Assembly (NCBI GenBank): GCA_024998645.1
Contig: JACOEJ010000040.1
Span: 1-32,000 of the forward strand
Source of the DNA: Nitrospira sp.
GTDB taxonomy: Bacteria > Nitrospirota > Nitrospiria > Nitrospirales > Nitrospiraceae
Length of the DNA stretch: 32,000 nt
Direction: 5' to 3'
Under the pieces are notes generated by a model. That model was not told the origin of the DNA and did no database searches. It saw only the letters and a program-made list of their open reading frames with translations. Shown piece by piece: positions 6,755 through 14,888 of the stretch. Each line of letters starts with the position of its first letter. The stretch's first letter is position 1. The translations under genes were made by a program, and so were the position numbers.

Positions 6755-7183
6755 ATGGAACGACGCGCTGCCTCCCATACTGAAGAAGAAGAAATGAACC
6801 AACGCCGCAAGCTGTTGAATGCGGCGAAACGGGGCGATCAGAAAGCCATCGGGAAACTGTTTGAGCTGTACCAAGTGCGGGTGATGAACCCGGATCAGCT
6901 GACGAAGATCAATAAAGTGTATGCCGCCATGCCGATACCGGTGAAGTCGGGATCGTCGAGATCCAGCCGGCAGTCAGCCAAAGCGGGCAAGCAGCCTCCC
7001 ACAAAACCCGGCGTATCGGCGAAGCCCGCTCTGGCAGCGAAGTCGGTAAAATCAGCCAAGCCGGAAAAGCCGGCGAAGCCAGCCAAACCCACAAAGCCGG
7101 TGAAAGCAGAAAAACCTCCAAAGTCTGCGATTCCTGTTGCCAAGAAAGTCACGAAGCAACCGGCGAAACGGAAAGCCAAGTAA
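6755..7183 (+). CDS. Basic protein with histone H1-like Lys/Pro/Ala tail
   Basis: The 142-residue product has two parts. Residues 1-60 form a helical domain (MNQRRKLLNAAKRGDQKAIG, KLFELYQVRVMNPDQLTKIN) preceded by an acidic EEEE run. Residues 61-142 are a low-complexity basic tail with repeated KPAK, KPEKP and KPTKP units ending PAKRKAK. Such tails occur in bacterial H1-like nucleoid proteins, which bind DNA or RNA without sequence preference; that role is an inference. GGAG at 6747-6750 is 4 bases from the ATG, slightly close. An internal ATG (codon 14, MNQRRK) is an alternative start that would drop the acidic leader. It converges with the ClpS gene. Confidence 0.72.
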   Translation: MERRAASHTEEEEMNQRRKLLNAAKRGDQKAIGKLFELYQVRVMNPDQLTKINKVYAAMPIPVKSGSSRSSRQSAKAGKQPPTKPGVSAKPALAAKSVKSAKPEKPAKPAKPTKPVKAEKPPKSAIPVAKKVTKQPAKRKAK

Positions 7184-7212
7184 TCCATCCCCGCCCCGCC
7201 TGGGTGCGCGAC

Positions 7213-7509
7213 TTACTGCACGACCACGCGTAGGCCTCCGCTCGCCAGCCCTGACGCAATCTGCTCGGCTTGCTGTGTCTCTCCCTCAAAGACCATCGCC
7301 TCTCCCTCATGATCGATCTGATACGCGAGCTCAAAGGCGCGTGACGAGGTCATGCCCGGCACATACTTACACAGCAGCGCGATCACTTGCTGATAGGTGT
7401 GGCAGTCACAATTATAGACAATCACACGGGCTTCAAGGCCGTCATCGGTCCCCGTACCGGTCTCTTCAGTCACGTCAGGGGTAGTCAGCGGAAAGGATGG
7501 TTTCGCCAT
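7213..7509 (-). CDS. clpS: ClpS-like ATP-dependent Clp protease adaptor
   Basis: This 98-residue protein has an unstructured acidic N-terminus, then the ClpS core: ARVIVYNCDCHTYQQVIALL, SSRAFELAYQIDHEGEAMVF and a final beta strand GLRVVV. ClpS binds N-degron substrates and delivers them to the ClpAP or ClpCP protease. In the usual motif Asn-Asp-Asp the first two residues and a later His grip the substrate's amino end. Here it reads N33-C34-D35, so the first Asp is replaced by Cys, while H67 is kept. Substrate preference may differ from the standard adaptor. No clpA lies next to it. Confidence 0.85.
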   Translation of the reverse strand: MAKPSFPLTTPDVTEETGTGTDDGLEARVIVYNCDCHTYQQVIALLCKYVPGMTSSRAFELAYQIDHEGEAMVFEGETQQAEQIASGLASGGLRVVVQ

Positions 7510-7542
7510 GGCCGAAAAGTGTAGCAGAGTCTTGAGAGGAGG

Positions 7543-8223
7543 TTAATACCCGGTTCTGATTATCAGATGGTTGGGAAGCCGCTCGTTTTCTCGGTCGAGC
7601 GTTCGGCCGAACAGCTGAAAGTGTGCGGACGAATCTGTGGCGGTTGTTACCTGTAGGTTGTGTGCCAGTTGAATCGTATAACACTGGGCCGCGGCGGTCT
7701 TGATCAATGCCAGGCCATATTCGAAACGAAAGGCGGTATCTCCGCTCAGCCGTTCGCAGCTCAACTGTTGTACGGCCTTGACAGTGAACGGTTGGTGGAG
7801 AAAACTCTCGTCCATGAGTCGGAGCAGTGCCGCGGGGCCCGGCAAGGTATCGCGGCCAATTGTCATGGCATGTGTGGGATCGAAGAGACCGCGCTGAAAG
7901 CGCCGGTCTTCCCGGATCGCTGCATGGAAGAGCGTTCGCCACCGAATATCGGCCAAGTCACGGTCGATGGAGATCCGGCTGGCGTCGCTCAGCGGTCCGC
8001 TGACGTTGTGACCTTGAACCAGTCGGCCCGTGGTCACCAATTCTGGAAATGTTCCCCCCATGCGATCAGCAAAGGCGGTGGTTCCTGAGAAGGGGCTCAG
8101 CTGGAGCGCCATGTAATCGCGAAAGTGGACACGGCGAAACCGTGCGAGGAGGCGTTGCAGCGTCTCCTCATGGCAGAGATGGAACGGGTAGAACAATGCA
8201 TCGGTGGTTGGTGTGGGATTCAT
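7543..8223 (-). CDS. Conserved hypothetical protein, 226 aa
   Basis: I do not recognise this protein. It starts MNPTPTTDALFYPFHLCHEE at the ATG 8223; a TTG two codons upstream is possible, and neither has a clear ribosome site. The sequence is soluble and mixed alpha/beta, without signal peptide or membrane segment. Notable stretches are FRRVHFRDYMALQLSPFSGT, ISIDRDLADIRWRTLFHAAI and the C-terminal TIQLAHNLQVTTATDSSAHF. The gene is 33 bases downstream of nothing but ClpS's start and reads toward it on the same strand, so they may be cotranscribed. It diverges from the antiporter gene with only 34 bases between starts. Confidence 0.72.
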   Translation of the reverse strand: MNPTPTTDALFYPFHLCHEETLQRLLARFRRVHFRDYMALQLSPFSGTTAFADRMGGTFPELVTTGRLVQGHNVSGPLSDASRISIDRDLADIRWRTLFHAAIREDRRFQRGLFDPTHAMTIGRDTLPGPAALLRLMDESFLHQPFTVKAVQQLSCERLSGDTAFRFEYGLALIKTAAAQCYTIQLAHNLQVTTATDSSAHFQLFGRTLDRENERLPNHLIIRTGY

Positions 8224-8257
8224 CGACAATCACAGGGAGTCATGTTAGGTTCCGGCC

Positions 8258-9331
8258 ATGAAACGAATCTTTACATCCTGGCTCGATGTGCTTCTCGTCT
8301 TCATTCCTGCTGCACTTGCCCTTGAACTGCTGAAGGCCGATCCGCTCTTGGTCTTTGCTGCTTCTGCCTTCGCCATCATTCCACTCGCCGGCATGCTGGG
8401 CCGCGCGACCGAGCACCTCACGTCGCATGTCGGTGCCGGGATCGGCAGTCTGTTGAATGCCTCACTGGGGAACGCCGCAGAGCTGATCATAGCACTCGCC
8501 GCGCTTCGTGAGGGGCTCCATGATGTGGTGAAGGCATCTCTGACCGGTTCCATTCTGGGCAACATCCTGCTGGTTCTCGGGGCGTCTATGGTGGCCGGCG
8601 GGTTGAAGTATGAACGGCAGAAATTCAACCAAACCGCGGCAGGCATGGGCTCCAGTCTATTACTATTAGCGGCAGTCGGCTTGATTATTCCTGCGCTCTT
8701 TCATTTCACCGCCGCGGATCGGGGCGTGACGATCGAACGGGAGTTGAGTCTGGAGATCGCCATCGTGCTCTTCGTGATGTATGGGCTCAGCCTCATGTTC
8801 TCACTAAAGACCCATCGCCATTTGTATGCAGGGGAATCGCATGATGCGGAGGATCTCGGGGAACAGCCCTGGAGCTTCCGTATGTCCGTGGCCGTGCTGA
8901 CGGTGGTCACCACCTTGATCGCCGTGATGAGCGAACTGTTGGTCGGAGCGATCGAACCGACCGCGCACAAACTGGGTTTGACGCAGGTCTTCGTCGGCGT
9001 GATTCTGGTGGCATTGGTCGGTAATGCGGCGGAGCATTCGACGGCGGTCCTCATGGCGATGAAGAATAAAATGGATTTGGCCTATGGCATTGCCGTGGGG
9101 TCGAGCCTGCAAATTGCTCTCTTAGTCGCGCCGGTGCTGGTCTTTGCGAGCTATCTCTTTGGAACCCCTCTGGACTTGATCTTTACGCCGTTTGAAGTGG
9201 CGGCGGTGACGATCTCGGTGTTTGTCGTGGGCTTCGTCGCGATCGACGGGGAATCGAACTGGATGGAGGGCGCGATGCTGGTCGGGGTATACGCGATGCT
9301 GGCGATCGCCTTCTATTTTCTTCCGGCTTGA
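8258..9331 (+). CDS. Calcium/proton antiporter (CaCA superfamily, CAX type)
   Basis: This 357-residue integral membrane protein has about eleven hydrophobic segments. Both CaCA alpha repeats are evident: [19 protein letters not shown] (GNAAELI at 71-77) and [17 protein letters not shown] (G255 onward), whose acidic residues bind the cation. The acidic hydrophilic stretch [14 protein letters not shown] between the halves fits the acidic loop of CAX proteins. It should export Ca2+ (or other divalent cations) in exchange for protons across the inner membrane. Length and architecture match the family. The ATG at 8258 follows a weak AGG. The divergent unknown gene begins 34 bases away, so its promoter must overlap that gene. 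Confidence 0.93.
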   Translation: MKRIFTSWLDVLLVFIPAALALELLKADPLLVFAASAFAIIPLAGMLGRATEHLTSHVGAGIGSLLNASLGNAAELIIALAALREGLHDVVKASLTGSILGNILLVLGASMVAGGLKYERQKFNQTAAGMGSSLLLLAAVGLIIPALFHFTAADRGVTIERELSLEIAIVLFVMYGLSLMFSLKTHRHLYAGESHDAEDLGEQPWSFRMSVAVLTVVTTLIAVMSELLVGAIEPTAHKLGLTQVFVGVILVALVGNAAEHSTAVLMAMKNKMDLAYGIAVGSSLQIALLVAPVLVFASYLFGTPLDLIFTPFEVAAVTISVFVVGFVAIDGESNWMEGAMLVGVYAMLAIAFYFLPA

Positions 9332-9341
9332 GCGGCGCCGG

Positions 9342-9548
9342 TCACACCTTATCCATATCGATCACTTCAGTCGCATCCCACAAATTTTTCCACTCGGCAT
9401 CGGCCAGGTCTTTCTCGCGATCAGCATGGGTTTCGGTTCCGAACGCGAGCGGTGCGGTCTCTATGGGTTCGGGGACCGGCTGTGAGGCTGCGGTCGGTTC
9501 CGCCTGGCCGGGCTTGCGTTTTTTTGCAGGATCCATGTTGACGGGCAT
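9342..9548 (-). CDS. Small hypothetical protein, 68 aa
   Basis: The reading frame begins MPVNMDPAKKRKPGQAEPTA and ends WKNLWDATEVIDMDKV. It is hydrophilic, with a basic Pro/Ala-rich first half (probably disordered) and an acidic helical second half. Support comes from a good ribosome site: GAGGTG lies about 5 bases before the ATG at 9548. It is 84 bases downstream of hemW, where a TTGACA is found. No function can be suggested. Confidence 0.55.
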   Translation of the reverse strand: MPVNMDPAKKRKPGQAEPTAASQPVPEPIETAPLAFGTETHADREKDLADAEWKNLWDATEVIDMDKV

Positions 9549-9573
9549 GAGTCACCTCGCGTGAATGAATAAT

Positions 9574-9603
9574 AGTGTCTCCTTCCGAAGCGCCGGTTGT
9601 CAA
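9574..9603 (-). promoter_or_regulatory. Weak promoter candidate before the 68-aa gene
   Basis: A consensus TTGACA (9603-9598, minus strand) is followed 18 bases later by GACACT (9579-9574), a poor -10 match. It lies in the gap between hemW and the 68-residue gene, so that gene could be transcribed separately. Confidence 0.3.
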
Positions 9604-9632
9604 TGGCATGGCAGGCGATGAAAGAGCCGGGC

Positions 9633-10763
9633 TCAGAACAGCTCTGATGCCACGCTATCGGCAAAACGGCAGCCCAGGGGGGTGAGTGTGATCCGGTCGT
9701 GTTCGTTGACGATCAGACCCCGTTCAGTGAGTTGTGCGAGGATATCGCGTTGTCCTGCATCCTCAATGGCGAGGTTGTTCGGGACCCCCTTCAATAATCG
9801 AAGACCGAAAATCAGGGCATCGCGTCGCTGTTCTTCGTGGGTCAGCATGCGGCGATCCGCGACCGGAAGGTGATCGTTCTGCAGTTGGCCGGCGTAGGCG
9901 TCGAGATTGGCAATATTGCCGAATCGGCTTCCGGCGATGTAGGACTGTGCGCTGGGGCCGAGGCCAAGATAGTCGCCGTCGGTCCAATAGAGCAGATTGT
10001 GGCGACAGGCATAACCAGGCCTGGCGTAATTCGAGATTTCGTAACGGGTGAATCCAGCTGAAGCCAGCACGCTCTCTGTTGCCGTTTCCATTTCAATCTG
10101 AAGCGTTTCGTCCGGTGCAGGGACCAGCCCCTTGGCGATATCCTGAGCCAGCTTGGTGTGGTCTTCGATCGTCAGGGCATAGCAAGAGATATGTGTCGGG
10201 TCGAGGGCGAGGAGTGAGTGCAGGGTAGCTGTCCATGACGCGAGGCTTTGGCCTGGCAGCCCGTACATGAGGTCCAGGTTGATATTTGAAAATCCTGCCG
10301 TTCGGGCATCTTGGACGGCCTGCTCAGTGTCGGATACCGTGCCCGGGCGGCCGATTGGAATGAAGTCTTGGGGAGCCATCGACTCGGCCCCCAGGCTGAT
10401 CCGATTGAAGCCGGCTTCGGCGAGGACTCTCAAATCCTGGCGTGTGACCGTTGAGGGGTGAGCTTCGATGGTCACTTCGACGTCGGGTGTGACGGAATAG
10501 GTGTTTCGGATACGGTCCAGGAGTGCAGCGAGCTGTAGAGATGGAATAACCGTGGGCGTTCCCCCTCCGAAGTAGATGCTCCGAAGCGCGCGTCCAGCAA
10601 GTACATTCTGCTGGTGATAGAGGGTCAGTTCACGTGCAAGTGCTGAAAGGAAGGCTTCGATGCGAGCCGGTGTGGCGATCTCCAGGTAGAAGGCGCAGAA
10701 ATGGCAGCGCTGCCGGCAGAGCGGAACGTGAATATAGAGCCCGATGTCTCTTTGCGGCGGCAT
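9633..10763 (-). CDS. hemW: HemW-like radical SAM heme chaperone
   Basis: This 376-residue radical SAM protein carries the cluster motif C16-x3-C20-x2-C23 (VPLCRQRCHFCAF). It has the SAM-binding GGGTPT (IYFGGGTPTVIP) and LGAESM, DLMYGLPGQ and YEISNYARPG segments typical of HemW/HemN-like enzymes. The C-terminal domain (RRDALIFGLRLLKGV) matches the HemW tail. HemW binds heme and is thought to deliver it to respiratory proteins; older annotation as oxygen-independent coproporphyrinogen oxidase is probably wrong because HemN has extra N-terminal sequence. Length is right for HemW. The start is 2 bases after the stop of the 88-residue gene, so the two are coexpressed. Confidence 0.9.
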   Translation of the reverse strand: MPPQRDIGLYIHVPLCRQRCHFCAFYLEIATPARIEAFLSALARELTLYHQQNVLAGRALRSIYFGGGTPTVIPSLQLAALLDRIRNTYSVTPDVEVTIEAHPSTVTRQDLRVLAEAGFNRISLGAESMAPQDFIPIGRPGTVSDTEQAVQDARTAGFSNINLDLMYGLPGQSLASWTATLHSLLALDPTHISCYALTIEDHTKLAQDIAKGLVPAPDETLQIEMETATESVLASAGFTRYEISNYARPGYACRHNLLYWTDGDYLGLGPSAQSYIAGSRFGNIANLDAYAGQLQNDHLPVADRRMLTHEEQRRDALIFGLRLLKGVPNNLAIEDAGQRDILAQLTERGLIVNEHDRITLTPLGCRFADSVASELF

Positions 10764-10765
10764 GG

Positions 10766-11032
10766 TTAGATTTTGAAGGGTTGGGGTTTTCCGAAATCCC
10801 TCTCAACGACGACTTCGATTTCGTCGAGGGCGGATTTTCCTCGATTGCGAATGTGCGCCGCCCAGCTTGGGTGGCGGCGTAAGGACTCAAAGACCATCTT
10901 GAGAATGTCCGGCTTGATACGGGCTTCCCACTCGCTAGTCCAGGCTCGCTGATCCTCGTCCCCGTCGTAGTCGTCCGGAAAACTGGCTTCCAGGCTGAAT
11001 CGGAGAGTGAAGGATTGTTCTTCGCGGTACAT
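10766..11032 (-). CDS. Conserved hypothetical protein, 88 aa, upstream of hemW
   Basis: This small acidic/basic mixed protein begins MYREEQSFTLRFSLEASFPD. It contains an acidic loop DDYDGDEDQRAW and a helical segment (WEARIKPDILKMVFESLRR), and ends VVERDFGKPQPFKI. No family is recognised. GAGG lies 6 bases before the ATG at 11032. It is 2 bases from hemW, so a role alongside it is possible but unproven. The upstream region is shared with the divergent fmdB operon. Confidence 0.72.
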   Translation of the reverse strand: MYREEQSFTLRFSLEASFPDDYDGDEDQRAWTSEWEARIKPDILKMVFESLRRHPSWAAHIRNRGKSALDEIEVVVERDFGKPQPFKI

Positions 11033-11044
11033 AAGTGCCTCGCA

Positions 11045-11073
11045 TTGCGATCTGAGCAGGGTGATTTTATAAT
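11045..11073 (+). promoter_or_regulatory. Promoter for the fmdB operon
   Basis: TTGCGA (11045-11050) and a consensus TATAAT (11068-11073) are spaced 17 bases apart. The -10 region is TTTTATAATGGG; read on the opposite strand it gives TATAAA, so it could also serve the divergent 88-aa/hemW genes, though no good -35 is seen there. Confidence 0.6.
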
Positions 11074-11097
11074 GGGACCCAACAAGGAGTGTGATGC

Positions 11098-11328
11098 ATG
11101 CCTATCTTCGAATATGTCTGTAGCGAATGTAAACACCGGTTTGAGCTCTTGATCCATAGATCAGATGAAGCCGCTTGTCCGAAGTGTCAGGCAACAAGGC
11201 TGGAAAAGCAGATCTCTTCGTTCGGGGTTGGCGCGACCGGGGGATGGGCCTCGCCCGGCGCCGGATCCGGCGGGTCTTGTGGCAGCTGCGGCGATCCGCG
11301 GGGACCCGGTTCCTGCTCGACAAACTAG
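11098..11328 (+). CDS. FmdB-family zinc ribbon protein
   Basis: The 76-residue protein starts MPIFEYVCSECKHRFELLIH and has two CxxC knuckles (CSEC, CPKC) about 20 residues apart, the FmdB/CxxC-type regulatory zinc ribbon. The tail is rich in Gly, Ser and Cys (GSGGSCGSCGDP), common in this family. Members are small presumed regulators or RNA/protein-binding factors, without an established general role. AAGGAG (11084-11089) lies 8 bases before the ATG. It heads a three-gene operon. Confidence 0.9.
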   Translation: MPIFEYVCSECKHRFELLIHRSDEAACPKCQATRLEKQISSFGVGATGGWASPGAGSGGSCGSCGDPRGPGSCSTN

Positions 11329-11337
11329 GCGGCCCTC

Positions 11338-11658
11338 ATGGAATCAGAGGAACTCCTGCAACGTGCGATCGGGATCATCGGGCAATCTGATCCGATTATT
11401 AAGCTTCTTCAGCAAGTGAAAATGGGCAAGATGAAGCCTGAAGATGCGGGATTGCGTGCCGTCATTGAGGCCTGGCTTGGGACCTATGAGAAGGTGATCA
11501 GGACCGAGGGGTTGACTCAATCGGCGCTCCGGCGAATCGATCCTTCCCCTCGGGTGGCCGTCTTGCTTGAGGCTGGTGTCCTGCATGTCGATCAGCCTGC
11601 TGTGCGCGGACTCGAAAAGACTTTTTCCCAAGCCTTGGCTCAAGCTCCTGCCGGGTAG
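11338..11658 (+). CDS. Conserved hypothetical protein, 106 aa
   Basis: No family is recognised. The protein begins MESEELLQRAIGIIGQSDPI and appears mostly helical and soluble, with KMGKMKPEDAGLRAVIEAWL and SALRRIDPSPRVAVLLEAGV in the middle. It has no cysteine motif, signal peptide or membrane span. It starts 9 bases after the FmdB stop and ends 11 bases before the next gene, so it is the middle gene of a tight operon. Confidence 0.7.
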   Translation: MESEELLQRAIGIIGQSDPIIKLLQQVKMGKMKPEDAGLRAVIEAWLGTYEKVIRTEGLTQSALRRIDPSPRVAVLLEAGVLHVDQPAVRGLEKTFSQALAQAPAG

Positions 11659-11669
11659 CAGGGTTGACG

Positions 11670-12329
11670 ATGCCTATGCGAGCCGTTCTCGTCGTCTTGC
11701 TCGTACTGTTCTCTGTTCCTGCAAGAGGAGCGGAAGAAGGAGCGGGGATCGGCCCTCTCCAATTCTTGAGCCTGTCTCAGTTTGCCGCCATCATTCCGCA
11801 AGACATCCAGTTTCTGGATGATGCGCCCTCCATTGAAAATTTTCTGACTGCCTTGGACGGCCGGCCTCCCGATTGGCCTGTAATTTACGGGCATGGCCAT
11901 CATGACCCCGGGCATGATGACCGGCTGTTCGCCCTTAATCGTGAACGTGATGCGAGCCGTGCCGGACATTCCGCGTTGGCCAAGCGGATCGCATTTCGGT
12001 GGTCGGGAGAATTGTCTCGATTCGATCCGGAGGTGCAGGGCTTTTCGGTGGCGGTGGGACCGGTGTTTACGACGACGCGATGGGGCCAGGTTCGTTTCAA
12101 ACCGGATGATCTGCCGGGGGGGCTCAAAGCGATCCCTCCGGCAGGCTCAGTGGATCGATTGCAGCGGGAGCTTGCCGCGGGAAAGACTGTGGAACTTGCC
12201 GTCATTATCGTCGGTCGTCTCATTCCGGATGAATCGATCGTGTACGACTTCTCTCACGATCAAGACGGGCTTGGCCTCATCATGCCTTTTGTCCATGTTG
12301 AGGAGGTGCACTACGCACTTTCTCCTTAG
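11670..12329 (+). CDS. Exported hypothetical protein with His-rich motif, 219 aa
   Basis: The N-terminus MPMRAVLVVLLVLFSVPARG is a signal peptide with a likely cut after ARGA, so the mature protein is periplasmic or secreted. The mature part has a His/Asp-rich patch YGHGHHDPGHDDRLF near residue 75 that could bind metal. It is followed by beta-rich sequence (IAFRWSGELSRFDPEVQGFS, WGQVRFKPDDLP, VELAVIIVGRLIPDESIVYD). No known domain is recognised. The ATG at 11670 has AGCAGGG about 6 bases upstream; a TTG at 11664 is less likely. It closes the operon led by fmdB. Confidence 0.68.
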   Translation: MPMRAVLVVLLVLFSVPARGAEEGAGIGPLQFLSLSQFAAIIPQDIQFLDDAPSIENFLTALDGRPPDWPVIYGHGHHDPGHDDRLFALNRERDASRAGHSALAKRIAFRWSGELSRFDPEVQGFSVAVGPVFTTTRWGQVRFKPDDLPGGLKAIPPAGSVDRLQRELAAGKTVELAVIIVGRLIPDESIVYDFSHDQDGLGLIMPFVHVEEVHYALSP

Positions 12330-12660
12330 CTCCTAACAATCCCTCCCTCGGTTTCCCCTCGCCTCATTGAATTCATCTGCTCATCAGTCATAGTCACAAG
12401 TACGTAGCTGATCCGGCATAGGTTAATGTTCTCTCTGTATGAAGAGCCAGCCAGGGTGTGTCACGTTGTGGACATGATTTGAAGGCGCCTGCCGTACACC
12501 AGCTGTAGGGAATGTCCCTCAGCGGGGTCTGATGCGGCAGGATAATGCCTCGATTCATATAGGGATACCAGGCAGCGTCGAAGAACGAGCCTCAGGGTAT
12601 TGGTCTTGCTCAACCAACGCACCACAGGATGAGACCTCGGTTTCATAAAGGAGGTCCGTT
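12330..12660. other. Intergenic region before the DUF1800 gene
   Basis: This 331-base gap has no convincing gene. A weak plus-strand promoter candidate is TTGAAT (12367-12372) with CATAGT (12389-12394) 16 bases on. A strong AAGGAGG (12648-12654) ends the region and fixes the DUF1800 start. A minus-strand frame at 12461-12646 has no ribosome site and is not called. The long leader could hold regulation, but no recognised structure is seen. Confidence 0.6.
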
Positions 12661-14862
12661 ATGGCGTTAGTCAAGGACGAGCAAAACAGTATGTTGTCAA
12701 CAATTGCCGAATCGATGTGGCGGCGACCTAGTCGAATCTCCATTTTCGTGGCCCTCTCACTATGGTCGACAGGTGGGGGGAGCATTCCTATCTACGCGCA
12801 TGAGGGCGGGGTGCATCCGGTTTCAGATTCTCCTACTGCATCGCGACACTCGCTCCTCAAACCTGTTCGGCCGGTTGATTCGACCCTGTCGGGAGTGAAG
12901 GAGGGGGCACCGCTTCCCTCAGTTGCTGAACCTGGCCAGAGATCCTCCAAGAAGAAGAAAGCCAAAGCGACCATCAACACGCCGGCTACTGAATTCCAGC
13001 GATCATCGGCGATAGAGCCAACGGCGCAGGCACAAACGAAGATGGAAGAGAGTACGAGTGGGATGAAACCAGCGAGTTCCATTGCACCCGGAGTGCCGGT
13101 GATGGCCGGGGCCGGTATGTCTACGATGATGAGTGGGACTACGGCCATGGCCGCCGCCGCATCGAGTGCCGGCGCTGCGATCGCAGCGGCTGTACCCAGT
13201 GCAGTGGCCAGCTCCGTGGTTGGGGGACCATCGACACCATCCAACAAGAGCATTCAGCGGTTGTCCGCCGGGATTCCAGGACTCACACGCGTGGTTTCTA
13301 CCCCGCTTCCTCCTGAAGCAATTGCAACGCCGGCCCCGCCGCTCGATCCTCCTACCTCGGGGCTTCCGGCAGCGCCGGCGAACTGGTTCGGCTATCACGT
13401 GTTGAATCGTCTGACCTTTGGAGGCACTCCCAATCAACTCAATACGGTGTCTCATATGACAGCGGATCAGGCAAGGGATTGGGCTACTGGATACATGAAG
13501 GAACAGCTGGGCCTCGATCCGGCACAGCCTTGGCCGACGAACCTCCATTCGACCTCTCCGTTGCCGGCCGCTATTCCCATCGTGGATACCGATACAGATT
13601 TCCGTCTGGCGGCCGCTCGGGGTACCTGGAAGAAAGATGATCCTGAGCCGGCTGTATTGAAGCCGGAGCTTCAGCAAGTCCAAGACCATGACCTCATCAG
13701 GAAGCTGTATAGCCGGCGTCAGTTGCTCGAGAAGATGGTCTATTTCTGGGATAACCATTTCAACACCGACTACCGGTCGCATTTCCGTGGCCAATACGAA
13801 GTCTATGAGAATGAAGCCTTTCGGGCTCAGGCCTATGGGCGGTTTGTAGACTTGTTGATTACGAGCGGGAAGAGCCCGGCCATGATGGTGTATCTGAATA
13901 CCGATGTGAATAAGAAAGAGAATCCGAACGAGAACTATGCGCGCGAGGTCTTGGAACTCCATACCCTTGGAGTGGATGAGCAGGGGCATCCGGCTGGATA
14001 TACCCAAGCGGATATCAACGAAGCTGCTAAAGCATTTACCGGTTGGACGGTGCCGGAAGGTTCAGCGCCCGGGTTTCGTTTTGTGTCCAGTCGGCACAGC
14101 CCGGGAACCAAAACGGTGCTGGGGCAGTCGGTGTCGTTTGACGGGAGTGGACCAACCGAAGGGGAGCGAGTGTTGCAAATTGCAGCCAGCCATCCCTCAA
14201 CCGCCAGGCATCTGGCTAAGAAGCTCTGTGAGTACTTCGTCAGTGAAACACCGTCTTCTGCGTTAATCACTGAAGTGGCATCAGTATTCAGCGATTCAGG
14301 AGGCGATATACGCAAAGTGTTGATCGCTATCGTCATGTCGGCGGACTTCAACAATGTGGCCAACTATCGAAGTCTGGTGAAGACGCCCTTGGAGTACGTC
14401 GTCGGGCTCTATCGCAATCTCGGAGTCTGGTCATCGCATGAGCCCATCCGACGGCGGCTGACGGCGACCGGGCAGGGATTGTTCGAAATGCCTCCACCGA
14501 CTGGATACAAAGAGAAGTCCGAGCATTGGCTGAACACCTATGTCCTATTCCATGAGACGGCAATGGCCTACGAAGCCACAATCCCGGGATTTGGCTCGAC
14601 CATCCGATTCGGATCGGATACGAACGGAGGGCTTACTCGTCTGTGGTTAAAGGGCCTTGGTTTGAGGACGGAGGCAGACGTCTTAGGATTTCTCCTGAAT
14701 CTCACGAATGACCGAGTGGCCACGGCCACTGAGTATCAAATTTATCTGACGACGTTGCGAAGTGGCGGGGGGACATTCAATCTGGACAATTCGAGCACCG
14801 AAGCGGCGCTCGACCGGACGTTGGCGAGCATGCTCACGAATCCGCGCTATCTCTATCAATAG
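12661..14862 (+). CDS. DUF1800 family exported protein
   Basis: This 733-residue protein has a signal-like segment after a long N-region (RISIFVALSLWSTGGG, cut near IYAHEG). Residues about 90-240 form an Ala/Pro/Thr/Ser-rich, probably disordered linker. The DUF1800 domain starts near residue 242 with NWFGYHVLNRLTFGGTPNQL. Landmarks are MVYFWDNHFNTDY, NENYAREVLELHTLGVDEQG and AAKAFTGWTV, then KKLCEYFVSE and the C-terminal LASMLTNPRYLYQ. DUF1800 proteins are almost always paired with a DUF1501 protein, as here, and the pair is thought to work outside the cytoplasm. No biochemical activity is established. Length is at the larger end because of the linker. The AAGGAGG ribosome site is 6 bases from the ATG. 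Confidence 0.9.
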   Translation: MALVKDEQNSMLSTIAESMWRRPSRISIFVALSLWSTGGGSIPIYAHEGGVHPVSDSPTASRHSLLKPVRPVDSTLSGVKEGAPLPSVAEPGQRSSKKKKAKATINTPATEFQRSSAIEPTAQAQTKMEESTSGMKPASSIAPGVPVMAGAGMSTMMSGTTAMAAAASSAGAAIAAAVPSAVASSVVGGPSTPSNKSIQRLSAGIPGLTRVVSTPLPPEAIATPAPPLDPPTSGLPAAPANWFGYHVLNRLTFGGTPNQLNTVSHMTADQARDWATGYMKEQLGLDPAQPWPTNLHSTSPLPAAIPIVDTDTDFRLAAARGTWKKDDPEPAVLKPELQQVQDHDLIRKLYSRRQLLEKMVYFWDNHFNTDYRSHFRGQYEVYENEAFRAQAYGRFVDLLITSGKSPAMMVYLNTDVNKKENPNENYAREVLELHTLGVDEQGHPAGYTQADINEAAKAFTGWTVPEGSAPGFRFVSSRHSPGTKTVLGQSVSFDGSGPTEGERVLQIAASHPSTARHLAKKLCEYFVSETPSSALITEVASVFSDSGGDIRKVLIAIVMSADFNNVANYRSLVKTPLEYVVGLYRNLGVWSSHEPIRRRLTATGQGLFEMPPPTGYKEKSEHWLNTYVLFHETAMAYEATIPGFGSTIRFGSDTNGGLTRLWLKGLGLRTEADVLGFLLNLTNDRVATATEYQIYLTTLRSGGGTFNLDNSSTEAALDRTLASMLTNPRYLYQ

Positions 14863-14888
14863 TTGGACGATCATTGAGAGGGACAACC

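Noticed and set aside
7030-7180. Possible tandem repeat or CRISPR-like array
   Set aside because: The repetition is irregular and codes for KP/KA units in an open frame; there are no constant repeats with unique spacers.
12461-12646. 61-codon minus-strand frame in the gap before DUF1800
   Set aside because: No ribosome site, promoter or recognisable sequence.
13003-14007. 334-codon minus-strand frame opposite the DUF1800 gene
   Set aside because: Shadow of the DUF1800 coding sequence; low-complexity Arg/Cys/His content and no recognisable domain.
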